Assembly (NCBI RefSeq): GCF_947493425.1
Contig: NZ_CANLRP010000043.1
Coordinates: forward strand, 1 to 50,738
DNA: 50,738 nt
From: an uncultured Microscilla sp.
GTDB taxonomy: Bacteria > Bacteroidota > Bacteroidia > Cytophagales > Microscillaceae
Direction: 5' to 3'
Positions 14,988 through 24,250 of the stretch are shown one piece after another. Position numbers and translations under genes: made by a program. The notes beneath the pieces were generated by a model. That model searched no databases. It had not been told where the DNA came from and was given only the letters and a program-made list of their open reading frames with translations. Position 1 is the stretch's first letter, and every line of letters begins with the position of its first letter.

Positions 14988-17297
14988 ATGAAGAATCGTG
15001 CTTTTTTAAACACCACTATGAAAGTAAATAGAAACAATGGGGGTGAAGATGAATACTCAGACCAGGATATTGAGGCTTTAAAGGAAGAATTAAAACAGCT
15101 GAGACTTTTTAAAAAAGACCAGGAAGCAAAAGAAAAATTTGGACAGCATCTTACAGAAATAAAAGCTTTGCTTACTCGTAAGCCAGGGCAAGCAGTGGAA
15201 GTTTGGGCAGATGGTTGGATGGCTAAACTGGTACCCAGAATACAAGGAGTGCAAGCTGCTATGTACATAGTGACAGATAACAATACCAATCGCTTGGAGT
15301 ATATCAGCGGTTTTGCTATTAGTGCCCGCTCACGTCAGACCTTGGCAAGCAGTCAAAATGCATTATTGCAACATGTGGTTAAAACTAAAGAGCCTTATGA
15401 AGTGCCATTGCTTGCCAACCCCCCAGTGTTACAAGCGGCTGCACATATTCAGCTAGTGCCCAAAACTTTGTTAATACACCCTTTTACCTATCAGAATGAG
15501 GTGCTGGGGGTGGTGGAAGTGTATTTGCTTGAAGCGTTAACTGAACAACAACGTGCATTGATAGCCGATTTGCAAGATTCTGTAGCTTTGTCCCTAAAGA
15601 TGTATCGTGATAAAACCAGTTTGAAGGCGAGCCTGCATGAGATGCAGCAAACCAAAGACCGACATCAAAATATTTTGGACAATACCCAACAAGCCCTTGC
15701 TTTGCTCGATCAGCAAGGACAGATTTTGGATGCCAACAAAGCTTTTTTTCAACTATTGGACTATTCGGGTAAGTCCGAAGCACTGCCCAGTTTTTTTAAG
15801 CATTTGGCAGACGAAGCAGATCATAAACACTTGCAGTTGGTCATCAATAAACTGATGCAAACTGAACACAACAGCCAGATTACTTTACTGAGGTTGGCAA
15901 GCGAATATGGAGGCAGAGTAAAATACAAGTTCCATTTTACCAAAATAGCAGTACCTCATCAAAGCGACTCTATTTTGGTACAATTGCTTGGGTACAGCAT
16001 CATCAACAAAAAACACCAACACACCGAGTTGTCGTTTGAGGTATTGAATGATGCCATGCAAGAAGTGTTTATTTTTGATATGCACAATTTGGAGGTGTTA
16101 TATGCCAATAAAAGTGCTTTAACGAATATTGAATTTAGTTTGAAAGGACTCAAAGGGCAACGTTTTGATGAATTGCTGCCCCAGTTTAACCAAGACGCCT
16201 TGGTAGAAATTATCAAGGTTTTGAGCCAATCTAACAAAGAATACATCCAGTTTGAAGCGCAGTTGCGTCGGCAAGACCAATCGCTGTATGCTGCCAACCT
16301 CCGCCTGATCATTACCTCTTATAGAACAAAACCAGTAGTGGTGGCAATGGTGCAAGACATTTCGCAAAGAAAAGAACTGGAGCGAGACTTATTATTGCAA
16401 GGCGATAAGATTGCCAAAGAGCTTACCCGGAAGGTAAACGAAAAAGAGAAAAAGCTGGAGTGGGAAAAAGCTCGTACTCAGGAGATCAACCAACAAATTA
16501 TTCAGCAAAATAAAATAATTGCTGATAAGCGAAAAAACATGCTCGATAGTCTTCAGTATGCCAAAATGATTCAGGAAAGCATTTTGCCCTCAGAGGCAAC
16601 CATGCGTAAACACGTCATAGAATCTTTTGTGTATTACAAAGCCAAGGATGTAGTCAGCGGAGATTTTTATTGGGTGCACGAAAAGCAGGGCAAGGTGTTT
16701 TTGGTAGCTGCCGATTGTACTGGGCATGGAGTGCCAGGAGCCCTGCTGACAATGCTGGGGAGCAATTTACTAAAAGAAGTAGTGAAAACATCTGACACTG
16801 ATGACCCTGCCGATATTCTGGAGCAACTAGACAAGGTAATGAGTGAAAGCCTGCAGCACGAAGAGGTCGAAAACCGCGATGGCATGGACGTTGCTTTGTG
16901 TGTAATTGATAAGCAAAAGCAACGCATATCGTTTGCCGGAGCCAAAAACCCACTGATTTATATCAAAGACAACGAAGTGCAAAAGATCAGAGGCAGCATT
17001 AGAAGCATAGGATCCTGGGCACACAACCTTCCCCCTTTTGTTACCCACCACATTGCTATAGATCAACCTTCTACTTTTTATATTTTTTCGGATGGCTACC
17101 AAGACCAGTTTGGAGGGGAAGCAGACAAAAAATTTATGGTAAGTCAACTAAAATCACTTTTCAAACAAATCCACTTGAAACCTATGGCAGAGCAAAAACA
17201 ATTTGTAATTGATACAATGGATGCCTGGATAGGCAGGAGAAGCCAAACTGATGACATGCTGGTAATGGGGTTTAAGCTAAGCAATGATATAGCTTAA
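14988..17297 (+). CDS. GAF/PAS sensor with SpoIIE-type PP2C phosphatase domain
   Basis: This 769-residue protein begins with a charged coiled coil. A GAF-like domain (about 50-200) and two PAS-like regions (about 215-330 and 340-460) follow, with a second coiled coil at 465-520. The SpoIIE/PP2C serine phosphatase occupies about 525-769. Phosphatase motifs are clear: VVSGDFYW, ADCTGHGVPGALL, FSDGYQDQFGG and SQTDDMLVMGF, which supply the metal-binding Asp residues. The frame also opens at GTG (14985), but the adjacent ATG (14988) is preferred. It follows the triple-PAS gene by 10 bases and is almost certainly in its operon. Such enzymes in other bacteria dephosphorylate anti-sigma antagonists. 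No such substrate is encoded beside it. Confidence 0.88.
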   Translation: MKNRAFLNTTMKVNRNNGGEDEYSDQDIEALKEELKQLRLFKKDQEAKEKFGQHLTEIKALLTRKPGQAVEVWADGWMAKLVPRIQGVQAAMYIVTDNNTNRLEYISGFAISARSRQTLASSQNALLQHVVKTKEPYEVPLLANPPVLQAAAHIQLVPKTLLIHPFTYQNEVLGVVEVYLLEALTEQQRALIADLQDSVALSLKMYRDKTSLKASLHEMQQTKDRHQNILDNTQQALALLDQQGQILDANKAFFQLLDYSGKSEALPSFFKHLADEADHKHLQLVINKLMQTEHNSQITLLRLASEYGGRVKYKFHFTKIAVPHQSDSILVQLLGYSIINKKHQHTELSFEVLNDAMQEVFIFDMHNLEVLYANKSALTNIEFSLKGLKGQRFDELLPQFNQDALVEIIKVLSQSNKEYIQFEAQLRRQDQSLYAANLRLIITSYRTKPVVVAMVQDISQRKELERDLLLQGDKIAKELTRKVNEKEKKLEWEKARTQEINQQIIQQNKIIADKRKNMLDSLQYAKMIQESILPSEATMRKHVIESFVYYKAKDVVSGDFYWVHEKQGKVFLVAADCTGHGVPGALLTMLGSNLLKEVVKTSDTDDPADILEQLDKVMSESLQHEEVENRDGMDVALCVIDKQKQRISFAGAKNPLIYIKDNEVQKIRGSIRSIGSWAHNLPPFVTHHIAIDQPSTFYIFSDGYQDQFGGEADKKFMVSQLKSLFKQIHLKPMAEQKQFVIDTMDAWIGRRSQTDDMLVMGFKLSNDIA

Positions 17298-17386
17298 CAT
17301 ACATTTTGTAGACCCGCCAACGATTACATAAAATTATGCTGTACTAAAAAAGTGAGGCTAATGGGCTGATTACTATATCGTTTGTA

Positions 17387-17394
17387 TATATTTG
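17387..17394 (+). promoter_or_regulatory. Candidate -7 box (TATATTTG)
   Basis: This is an exact TAnnTTTG match 11 bases before the ATG at 17406. It would give a very short or absent leader and supports an internal start for that gene rather than the upstream TTG at 17382. Confidence 0.4.
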
Positions 17395-17405
17395 CGCCTA
17401 ATTCA

Positions 17406-17927
17406 ATGTTGATGAGCAAACTCATTACTCCAGAAGTGAGGGTTTGCAGCCCGAATAAATTTAATAATGGTATGATTGAATGTAAACCTAAAGGAAAAGC
17501 CATTGTATCGCTCGGTTTGTTTGCCGTGATATGTTATGCTGTCAGTTTATTGTTGTTTTCGGTAGCCACCAAAACTACTTTTATTTATGTAGTCATTGCA
17601 TTGGTCACTGTATTGGGACTGATCATAAACTTGCGTATGTTTATGACCTACAAGGTAATTACAGTAGGTAAAGGTAAACTATTTGTAAAACAACCTTACC
17701 TCTTTCGTACTAAAACCTATGAACTGACCAAACTTAAGTTAGTCAATGAAGAAAAAATAAAAACATTCAATGATGAGTATAAAGAACTACTGCTGGAGTT
17801 TGACAATGGTAAGCTAAAACTCAACAAGCAAGAATATACAGACTATGAAAGGTTTAAGTCTTATATAGATAAAAACAAGCCTGGGAAGAAGAAGAGTAAA
17901 GGAAAGGGTAAAAAGAGCTTGGGGTGA
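17406..17927 (+). CDS. Two-helix membrane protein with PH-like cytoplasmic domain
   Basis: The protein has 173 residues from the chosen ATG (MLMSKLITPEV); ATG at 17412 is an alternative, and a longer form would need TTG. A short N-terminal segment is followed by two close hydrophobic helices (about 35-55 and 60-80 of this form). A soluble part then resembles bacterial PH-like domains (YKVITVGKGKLFVKQPYLFR and FDNGKLKLNK), and the tail is very basic, made of Lys, Gly and Ser. I do not recognise a named family. The tail would suit binding to nucleic acid or acidic lipid, but this is inference. It is monocistronic. Confidence 0.65.
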   Translation: MLMSKLITPEVRVCSPNKFNNGMIECKPKGKAIVSLGLFAVICYAVSLLLFSVATKTTFIYVVIALVTVLGLIINLRMFMTYKVITVGKGKLFVKQPYLFRTKTYELTKLKLVNEEKIKTFNDEYKELLLEFDNGKLKLNKQEYTDYERFKSYIDKNKPGKKKSKGKGKKSLG

Positions 17928-18086
17928 AAAATAAATTGGACAAACTGAAGTGCATAATCACTGATTGTGTAAAGAGTTAAGGATAAAAAATATGTGATAA
18001 AGTAAGTTGAAGGTAAGAAAAGTCTAATAAAAAATGAGTTTTTTCAAAAAAAAGTACATAGACCTATTTAAAGCATTATTATAATT

Positions 18087-18482
18087 TTATGCCCAATTCT
18101 TAAATTCAGCAATTAAACTTTCGGGCAAAGTTTGAGTTCCTTCCCAATAAATGCGCACGTGATTTTTGTTGAATTCTTCCGACCTTGCCGAATAAATAAT
18201 CTTCATTTCATTAGGGCACTCCCGATTAAGCGTAGCAAATATATCGTAAGTAATTTCCCAGTATCCTCCTCGGCAGTTGTTGCCCGATGTATAATACTCT
18301 TGTGTATTTTCAAGGTAGTTTTGGAGGTTTTGAAGGGCTTTTATGAATATTTTGTAGGATTTTTGGAGAGATTTGCGGGTAAACTTTTCTTCGTTGTTGA
18401 GCAGTTGAATGATTTGGTCATATTTTATCAGTTGCTCATTGTGCAAATAGTGTGTGGCTAAATCTTCAAAATTAAAGTTCAT
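18087..18482 (-). CDS. Hypothetical protein, 131 residues
   Basis: I do not recognise this protein. It is soluble, with no signal peptide, and is helical in the N-terminal half (a run of IIQLLNNEEKF followed by ALQNLQNYLENTQEYY). The C-terminal half looks alpha/beta, including GGYWEITYDIFATLN and HVRIYWEG. It starts at ATG and ends at 18087, converging with the membrane-protein gene. Its codon use looks like that of its neighbours, which argues for a real gene. Single-gene context gives no clue to function. Confidence 0.5.
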   Translation of the reverse strand: MNFNFEDLATHYLHNEQLIKYDQIIQLLNNEEKFTRKSLQKSYKIFIKALQNLQNYLENTQEYYTSGNNCRGGYWEITYDIFATLNRECPNEMKIIYSARSEEFNKNHVRIYWEGTQTLPESLIAEFKNWA

Positions 18483-18643
18483 AGGACCGTGATAAATGAT
18501 ATGTAGAGTATTAAGTGGTTGATTTCAATATAATGATAACCCTAAGTTACAAAATAAGTTGATAAGTAGCCGACTGACTAATGTAAGAATTGTATAAATA
18601 TACATATTTGGCAGGCAAAAAATGAAAATACACACTTGAATTG

Positions 18644-18651
18644 TATATTTG
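18644..18651 (+). promoter_or_regulatory. Candidate -7 box (TATATTTG) for the FAD/Fe-S oxidoreductase
   Basis: This is an exact match to TAnnTTTG, 40 bases before the ATG at 18692. A TTG lies at 18636-18638, closer than the usual -33 spacing, so support rests on the -7 motif and the distance to the gene. Confidence 0.45.
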
Positions 18652-18691
18652 TAAGTCATTACCCTTAAGTTGAACGATACTAGCGTTATAC

Positions 18692-21646
18692 ATGGACAAT
18701 ACAAACACCTCTTTGCCTGTTCAGTGGCAGCCGTTGGCAAAAGTATTAGATGGTGAGCTGCATACCGATGATGTCATGCGTACTTTGTATGCGACCGATG
18801 CTTCTGCTTACCGTGAAATGCCTGCTGCCGTGGCAGTACCCCGATCCAGTCAAGACATTAAGCACCTGATCAGTTTTGCCCGACAGCAAAAGTTGAGTCT
18901 GATTCCGAGGGCAGCAGGTACCTCTCTGGCTGGGCAAGTAGTGGGCAATGGCATAGTAGTAGATGTGTCGCAACACCTGACCCAGATACTAGAGATCAAC
19001 GCAGAAGAAAAGTGGGTAAGAGTGCAGCCTGGAGTGATACGCGATGACCTAAACCATGTACTGGAGCCTTATGGCTTGTTTTTTGGCCCCGAAACTTCTA
19101 CAGCCAACCGAGCCATGATAGGGGGGATGGTAGGCAACAATTCCTGCGGAACGCATTCGGTAGTGTATGGCAGCGCCCGTGAACATACCCTAGAGATCAA
19201 AGGTTTGCTTGCCGATGGGTCGGAAGTGGTTTTTAATGCTTTGAACGCCCAACAATACCAACAAAAAATAGCCGAAAGTGAGAAAAATACTTTCGAAGGT
19301 AAGATTTATCGTCAAATTGATCAATTGCTTGCCAGTGAGACCCACCAAAAAGAAATAAGAGAGAATTTCCCTAAACGTGCCATTCCCCGGCGCAATACTG
19401 GTTATGCCCTGGATATGTTGCTCGACCTTGAGCCTTTCACCCCGACAGGCGAACCGTTCAACTTTTGTAAATTGTTGTGTGGCTCTGAAGGTACCCTTAT
19501 GTTTATGACCGAAATAAAACTCCACTTAGACCCTCTACCCCCCAAAGAAACCGGGTTGGTGTGTGCACACTTCAATACTATAGACGATGCTCTCAAAGCC
19601 AATATCATTGCGCTACAATATGGTCCTTCGGCAAGTGAATTGATGGATCATTATATCCTCGAATGTACTAAAGCCAACATAGAGCATCGTCAAAATCGGT
19701 TTTTTGTAAAAGGCGACCCAGAGGCTATTCTTATTGTAGAGTTTAATAAAGATACCCGCGAAGCAATAGCCGAAGTAGCGCAACAGATGCAACAAGCCAT
19801 GGAACAAGAGGGATTGGGCTACCACTTTCCGGTGGTGTATGGCGACGATACCCGTAAAGTTTGGAACTTGCGTAAAGCCGGGTTGGGGTTGCTCTCCAAC
19901 ATTGTGGGCGATGCCAAGCCAGCCCCCGTAATAGAAGACACGGCGGTGACTATAGAAGATTTGCCTGCCTATATTCAAGATTTTAATGAAATTCTGAGTC
20001 AGAATAATATGTCGGCAGTGCACTATGCTCACGCTGGTTCGGGAGAGCTACACCTGCGCCCCATCATTAACCTAAAAACTGAGCAGGGACAAAAAGAATT
20101 TAGGCTGATAGCTGAAGAAATAGCCACGTTGGTGAAAAAATACCAGGGCTCACTTAGTGGCGAACATGGTGATGGTCGTTTGCGGGGGGAGTTTATAGAG
20201 CAAATGGTAGGCAAAAAAGGGTATGAGTTGATGAAGGAGGTCAAGCAGATATTTGACCCTGAGCATATTTTTAACCCCAACAAAATTGTAGAAACGCCCC
20301 CAATGGATACCTTTCTACGCTATGATGCCGGGCAAGATACGCCAGCATTTGATACTGTGCTGGATTTTAGTAGTACCCAAGGCATATTGCGGGGAGCCGA
20401 AATGTGCAATGGGTCGGGCGATTGCCGTAAAACCGAAATAAGTGGGGGAACCATGTGCCCAAGTTACATGGCCACCCGTAGCGAAAAGGATACCACCCGC
20501 GCCCGTGCCAATATTTTGCGTGAATACCTGACCCGTTCGGACAAACCAAATCGCTTTGACCACGAAGAAATCAAGGAAGTGATGGACTTGTGTTTGTCGT
20601 GCAAGGGGTGTAAGTCGGAGTGCCCCTCAAATGTGGATATGGCAAAAATGAAAGCGGAGTTTTTGCAACAGTACTACGATGCCAACGGAGTGCCTTTTAG
20701 AACTAAACTCATTGCTAATTTTACTCGCCTGAACAAACTGGCGGCTAAAATGCCCTGGGCGTATAACTGGGCGTTTACAAACCCTGTAACGAGTAAGCTG
20801 AGCAAAAAAATGTCAGGCTTTGCTGCCGAGCGAAGCATCCCTAAATTACATAAAACTACGTTGCGCAAGTGGTATAAAAAGCATTATACTGCTATAGCCC
20901 CCAAAGGTGCCACCAAAAAGGTGTTCTTGTTTTGTGATGAGTTTACCGATTTTAACGATACCGATGTGGGCATAGTAACGGTAAAACTGCTTGCCAAACT
21001 GGGGTATGAGGTTGTTATTCCTGAACACCTTGAGAGTAGCCGCACTTATTTGTCGAAAGGTTTGCTTAGAAAGGCCAAAACCATTGCCGAAAAAAACATT
21101 GCCTTGTTACAAGGAGTGGTAAGCGATGAAACTCCTTTGTTGGGAATAGAACCTTCGGCTATTTTGACTTTTAGGGACGAGTACATTGACTTGGTAAGGG
21201 GCAATACACAAGAGGAAGCTCGAAAACTGGCTAAAAATGCGTTGACAATGGAAGAATTTCTTGCCAGAGAAATAGATCGGGGAAATATTAAGGCAAATAG
21301 TTTTACAGAAGATAAAAAAATACTGAAATTGCATGGACATTGCCAGCAAAAAGCTTTATCATCACTTACCCCATCCAAAAAGATGCTTTCTTTGCCCAAA
21401 AATTATGAGGTGCACTTGATTCGTTCGGGGTGTTGTGGTATGGCAGGTTCGTTTGGTTATGAGCAAGAGCATTACAAAGTGTCGATGCAGATTGGCGAGT
21501 TGGTGTTGTTTCCAACGGTGCGCCAACAACCCCAGGAGGTAATAATTGTAGCTGCTGGCACAAGTTGTCGTCATCAGATCAAAGACGGTACCCAACGTCG
21601 TGCTTTGCACCCAGTAGAGGTATGGTGGGATGCCCTTAAAAAATAA
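18692..21646 (+). CDS. FAD-binding and 4Fe-4S oxidoreductase (D-2-hydroxyacid dehydrogenase type)
   Basis: This 984-residue protein fuses an FAD-linked oxidase and an iron-sulfur electron-transfer part, as in the YdiJ/D-2-hydroxyglutarate or D-lactate dehydrogenase group. The FAD domain (about 45-270) shows PRAAGTSLAGQ and GGMVGNNSCGTHSVVYG. The FAD-oxidase C-terminal domain runs to about 540 and includes HAGSGELHLRP and SGEHGDGR. Two Cys clusters follow: GDCRK...MCPSY near 575-590 and CLSCKGCKSECPSNVD near 630-645. A CCG-type domain ends the protein, with GHCQQKAL and SGCCGMAGSFGYE. It probably oxidises a D-2-hydroxyacid and passes electrons to a quinone or carrier. The exact substrate is not decidable. 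The gene is monocistronic. Confidence 0.88.
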   Translation: MDNTNTSLPVQWQPLAKVLDGELHTDDVMRTLYATDASAYREMPAAVAVPRSSQDIKHLISFARQQKLSLIPRAAGTSLAGQVVGNGIVVDVSQHLTQILEINAEEKWVRVQPGVIRDDLNHVLEPYGLFFGPETSTANRAMIGGMVGNNSCGTHSVVYGSAREHTLEIKGLLADGSEVVFNALNAQQYQQKIAESEKNTFEGKIYRQIDQLLASETHQKEIRENFPKRAIPRRNTGYALDMLLDLEPFTPTGEPFNFCKLLCGSEGTLMFMTEIKLHLDPLPPKETGLVCAHFNTIDDALKANIIALQYGPSASELMDHYILECTKANIEHRQNRFFVKGDPEAILIVEFNKDTREAIAEVAQQMQQAMEQEGLGYHFPVVYGDDTRKVWNLRKAGLGLLSNIVGDAKPAPVIEDTAVTIEDLPAYIQDFNEILSQNNMSAVHYAHAGSGELHLRPIINLKTEQGQKEFRLIAEEIATLVKKYQGSLSGEHGDGRLRGEFIEQMVGKKGYELMKEVKQIFDPEHIFNPNKIVETPPMDTFLRYDAGQDTPAFDTVLDFSSTQGILRGAEMCNGSGDCRKTEISGGTMCPSYMATRSEKDTTRARANILREYLTRSDKPNRFDHEEIKEVMDLCLSCKGCKSECPSNVDMAKMKAEFLQQYYDANGVPFRTKLIANFTRLNKLAAKMPWAYNWAFTNPVTSKLSKKMSGFAAERSIPKLHKTTLRKWYKKHYTAIAPKGATKKVFLFCDEFTDFNDTDVGIVTVKLLAKLGYEVVIPEHLESSRTYLSKGLLRKAKTIAEKNIALLQGVVSDETPLLGIEPSAILTFRDEYIDLVRGNTQEEARKLAKNALTMEEFLAREIDRGNIKANSFTEDKKILKLHGHCQQKALSSLTPSKKMLSLPKNYEVHLIRSGCCGMAGSFGYEQEHYKVSMQIGELVLFPTVRQQPQEVIIVAAGTSCRHQIKDGTQRRALHPVEVWWDALKK

Positions 21647-21685
21647 ATCATGTTACCTTTGGCTTATTAGTGCAGTCGGTAGACT

Positions 21686-21746
21686 TTTAATAGCGTTTTA
21701 TACCTGCCAGATTTCCAAAACCTGGCAGGTATAAAACGCTATTAAA
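21686..21746. repeat. Perfect 25-bp inverted repeat (giant hairpin)
   Basis: Arms at 21686-21710 and 21722-21746 are perfectly complementary over 25 bp around an 11-base loop, with the core tacctgccag/ctggcaggta. It lies 40 bases after the oxidoreductase stop codon. It may act as a terminator, but the length and the absence of a T-run suggest a repetitive palindromic element of the REP type. I have a general recollection of cctggcaggt palindromes between genes in Cytophagales. Confidence 0.7.
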
Positions 21747-22147
21747 CTTGCAAATGTAAGAAGTTTCTCAGGCTCCTCACTAACCAGTTGAAAAAAGGGT
21801 GCTTAAAATACGCGATTTATGAGTTTGCTAGTGCTCTGGGTACTAAGTTCCTTGTACATTCTTTGGCGTCCCCGAATCAAGTTCGGGACTATGAGCTTTT
21901 GCCCTCTGACTTCCTCGTAAAAAAGTTAGATAGCTATGGCTATCCGCCATATTTGCGACTTGTCAGAGAACAGAATTCATCCAAATCAATGCACAAATTA
22001 TTTAATCCCTAAAGTATTAGTTGCCAATAGAACAGGTGTTAACCTGAAGCACCGATATGCATCGGCATCTAGAGACTTGCCCTTGTGGGCGCTATGGACT
22101 GTTGACAAAAAACTATTCACTGACAAAAAACAGATTACTATTATTGT
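21747..22147. other. Intergenic region with second palindrome
   Basis: Nothing coding is supported here. A 22-base near-perfect palindrome at 21868-21889 (gtccccgaa and ttcgggac around tcaag) is a second REP-like motif. A reading frame at 21788-22012 runs across it and is treated as chance. The promoter of the downstream phosphotransferase gene must lie near 22100 but no clear box was seen. Confidence 0.45.
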
Positions 22148-23755
22148 ATGACAGAGACAGCCTCAATGCTTACTGATGAAATTCTCCAGTTTTTATCTAC
22201 TCCACAAGTATTTGCCGAAAGGCCCCAAAAAGTAAGTGTTGTACAAACCCACATCTCTATAGTGTCTCTGTTAGACGAGGTGGTGTACAAGGTGAAAAAA
22301 GCGGTTGACTTTGGTTTTTTAAACTTTATGAAACTGGAAGACCGCAAATATTACCTTGAAGAAGAGGTAAGACTCAACTCACGCCTTACCACTGACCTAT
22401 ACCTGGATCTGGTGCCTATTTACCGTCTTGACAACGGGGCTTTGAGTTTTACGAGTGAACAATCTACCGATGTGGTGGTAGAGTATGCGTTGAAAATGAA
22501 GCGCTTGCCGCATGAGTTTTTTTTAGATGAACTACTCAAAAAGAATACTTTTGATTGGCAAAATATTAACTTGATTGCCAATAAACTTGCCCGGTTTTAT
22601 CAGCATATACCCGTAGATGCACATAAGAGTAAATGGGGACGTACTGAGTTTTTGCGTGAGATTATAGACGAAAATTTTGAGCAAATCACCCCTTTTGTGA
22701 ATAATACCATTCAAACTATAGAGTTTAGGGTGTTGCGGGCTTATCAATACTATTTTTTAGAAAATAACAAGCCATGGTTTCACCAACGAGTGGCAGAGGG
22801 CAAAATACTAGAGTGTCACGGAGACCTTAAGTGTGACCATATTCATGTAGAAAATCAGCAAGTAAATATTTATGATTGTATTGAGTTCAACGAGCGTTAT
22901 CGTTGCATTGATGTATTAAACGACATTGCTTTTTTGAGCATGGAGCTTGATTTTAGGCGTAAGTTTAATTTGTCTAATTACTTTGTAAATCAGGTAACCA
23001 ACCAGTTAGAGACTGGGGAGTACCAAGACTTGTTTGATTTTTATAAGTCGTTTCGGGCGTTTGTCAAGGGCAAAGTAGAGAGCTTTACATCTACCACCCT
23101 GGAGGTGCCTGCCAAAAAACGCCATAAATGTGCTGAGCGTGCCCGAAAGTATTTTAAGCTGGCACTAAAGTATGCGTTGATAGGTTCAGAAGCTACCCTG
23201 GTAGTGGTATATGGTGGAGTAGCCACTGGCAAAACTACCTTGGCGCAAAAAATAGCCAAACATATGAATATCCAACATTTCAACTCTGATTTGATCAGGA
23301 AAAAAATGGCGGGTATTCCTACTTATGAGCGCACCCGCAGCGAAGATTTGCAAAGAGTCTATTCTACAGAAATGACTGAGAAAGTATACGAAACATTGAT
23401 AGAGGAAGGGATCAATTGTGCTTTTCAGGAGGGAACCTCTATATTAGATGCCACGTTTCGGGATATTACCAAGCTAGAGAGGTTGTTAAAAAAAGTTCGT
23501 GAGGCACAGCCTTTAAGGGTGGTGTTTATTGAAGCAATTGCTCCCGATGAAGAAATTAAACAGCGTTTGCGCGCCCGCGAAAACGAACCAAATGTATCGG
23601 ATGCGCGTATAGAGCATTTCGAAATGTTGAGACAATCACGCCATCAAATAGCCAAAATGTTGCCTAATCACCTTACCCTAAATACTGCCAACCCTTTGCA
23701 AAAAACAATGGTAAACTTGTTTGTGCAGATGTTTGAAGCCCGTTTGTTGAATTAA
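22148..23755 (+). CDS. Phosphotransferase/P-loop kinase fusion protein
   Basis: This 535-residue two-domain protein has an N-terminal half (about 30-310) with the aminoglycoside-phosphotransferase-like kinase fold. HGDLKCDHIH (224-233) holds the catalytic Asp226, and YDCIEFN supplies the metal-binding Asp243. The C-terminal half (350-535) is a P-loop kinase with Walker A GGVATGKTT (356-364) and an LRARENEP-type lid region. This architecture occurs widely in bacteria and is usually annotated as AAA or gluconate-kinase-like. The substrate is unknown, and aminoglycoside resistance should not be assumed. ATG at 22148 is the start. It is monocistronic, and a 490-base gap follows. Confidence 0.8.
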   Translation: MTETASMLTDEILQFLSTPQVFAERPQKVSVVQTHISIVSLLDEVVYKVKKAVDFGFLNFMKLEDRKYYLEEEVRLNSRLTTDLYLDLVPIYRLDNGALSFTSEQSTDVVVEYALKMKRLPHEFFLDELLKKNTFDWQNINLIANKLARFYQHIPVDAHKSKWGRTEFLREIIDENFEQITPFVNNTIQTIEFRVLRAYQYYFLENNKPWFHQRVAEGKILECHGDLKCDHIHVENQQVNIYDCIEFNERYRCIDVLNDIAFLSMELDFRRKFNLSNYFVNQVTNQLETGEYQDLFDFYKSFRAFVKGKVESFTSTTLEVPAKKRHKCAERARKYFKLALKYALIGSEATLVVVYGGVATGKTTLAQKIAKHMNIQHFNSDLIRKKMAGIPTYERTRSEDLQRVYSTEMTEKVYETLIEEGINCAFQEGTSILDATFRDITKLERLLKKVREAQPLRVVFIEAIAPDEEIKQRLRARENEPNVSDARIEHFEMLRQSRHQIAKMLPNHLTLNTANPLQKTMVNLFVQMFEARLLN

Positions 23756-24250
23756 GTTACGGCTATAGAACCAATAGTCTATAGCATTTAGTCCGTAGTC
23801 CATAGCGGATTTGAGTAAATGTTTACCCTATTAATCATTGTACACCAATGGCGTATATTAAATTTGCTTACTTGCTTTATTTTTCAAAGGGTTTCAGTTT
23901 TACGTCTAAACACGTAATTAAATAGTTTTTAAACTTATAAACATTTGATAACCGAGCCTTTGGCGAGTCCTTAGATACCAATGTATATAGGTGTTCACCG
24001 AAGGTAATCAGTAATCAACTTTGACTAAAATCACTGTGGAGTATTATAGAACATAATCTGCCTTGTAAATGTTAAACCAAGTGTGCCTACGTTTTATTCA
24101 GGGCTTGTTACTTTTAAATAGTAAGTAGCAGCAAGCAATCAGCTATAAGCTACAAGCAAATATAACTCTCTCATAATATGATAGTTATACTTGCATATTA
24201 GGTATATTTAATTTTGTCTTGGTACATATCATATTTAAACTTTTTATTGT
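23756..24250. other. Intergenic region with short repeated phrases
   Basis: No gene is supported in this 495-base stretch. Near 23765-23807 there are overlapping direct phrases such as tagtctatag and agtccgtagtccatag, related to the agtcggtagaccgtagtc phrases at 40486-40556. Near 24121-24158 there is a run of aagtagcagcaagcaatcagc. A candidate promoter lies at its right end. Confidence 0.4.
24209..24216 (+). promoter_or_regulatory. Candidate promoter (TTG ... TAATTTTG)
   Basis: TAATTTTG matches TAnnTTTG, with TTG at 24191-24193 fifteen bases upstream. This is slightly tight for the usual 17-23. It lies 34 bases before the ATG at 24251. Confidence 0.4.

Noticed and set aside
21788..22012. Plus-strand reading frame of 74 codons
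   Set aside because: It runs through a palindromic repeat and has no recognisable motif, so it is taken as chance.
22148..23755. Antibiotic resistance (aminoglycoside phosphotransferase)
   Set aside because: The kinase fold is shared by many non-resistance enzymes, and the fusion with a P-loop kinase is typical of general metabolism genes.
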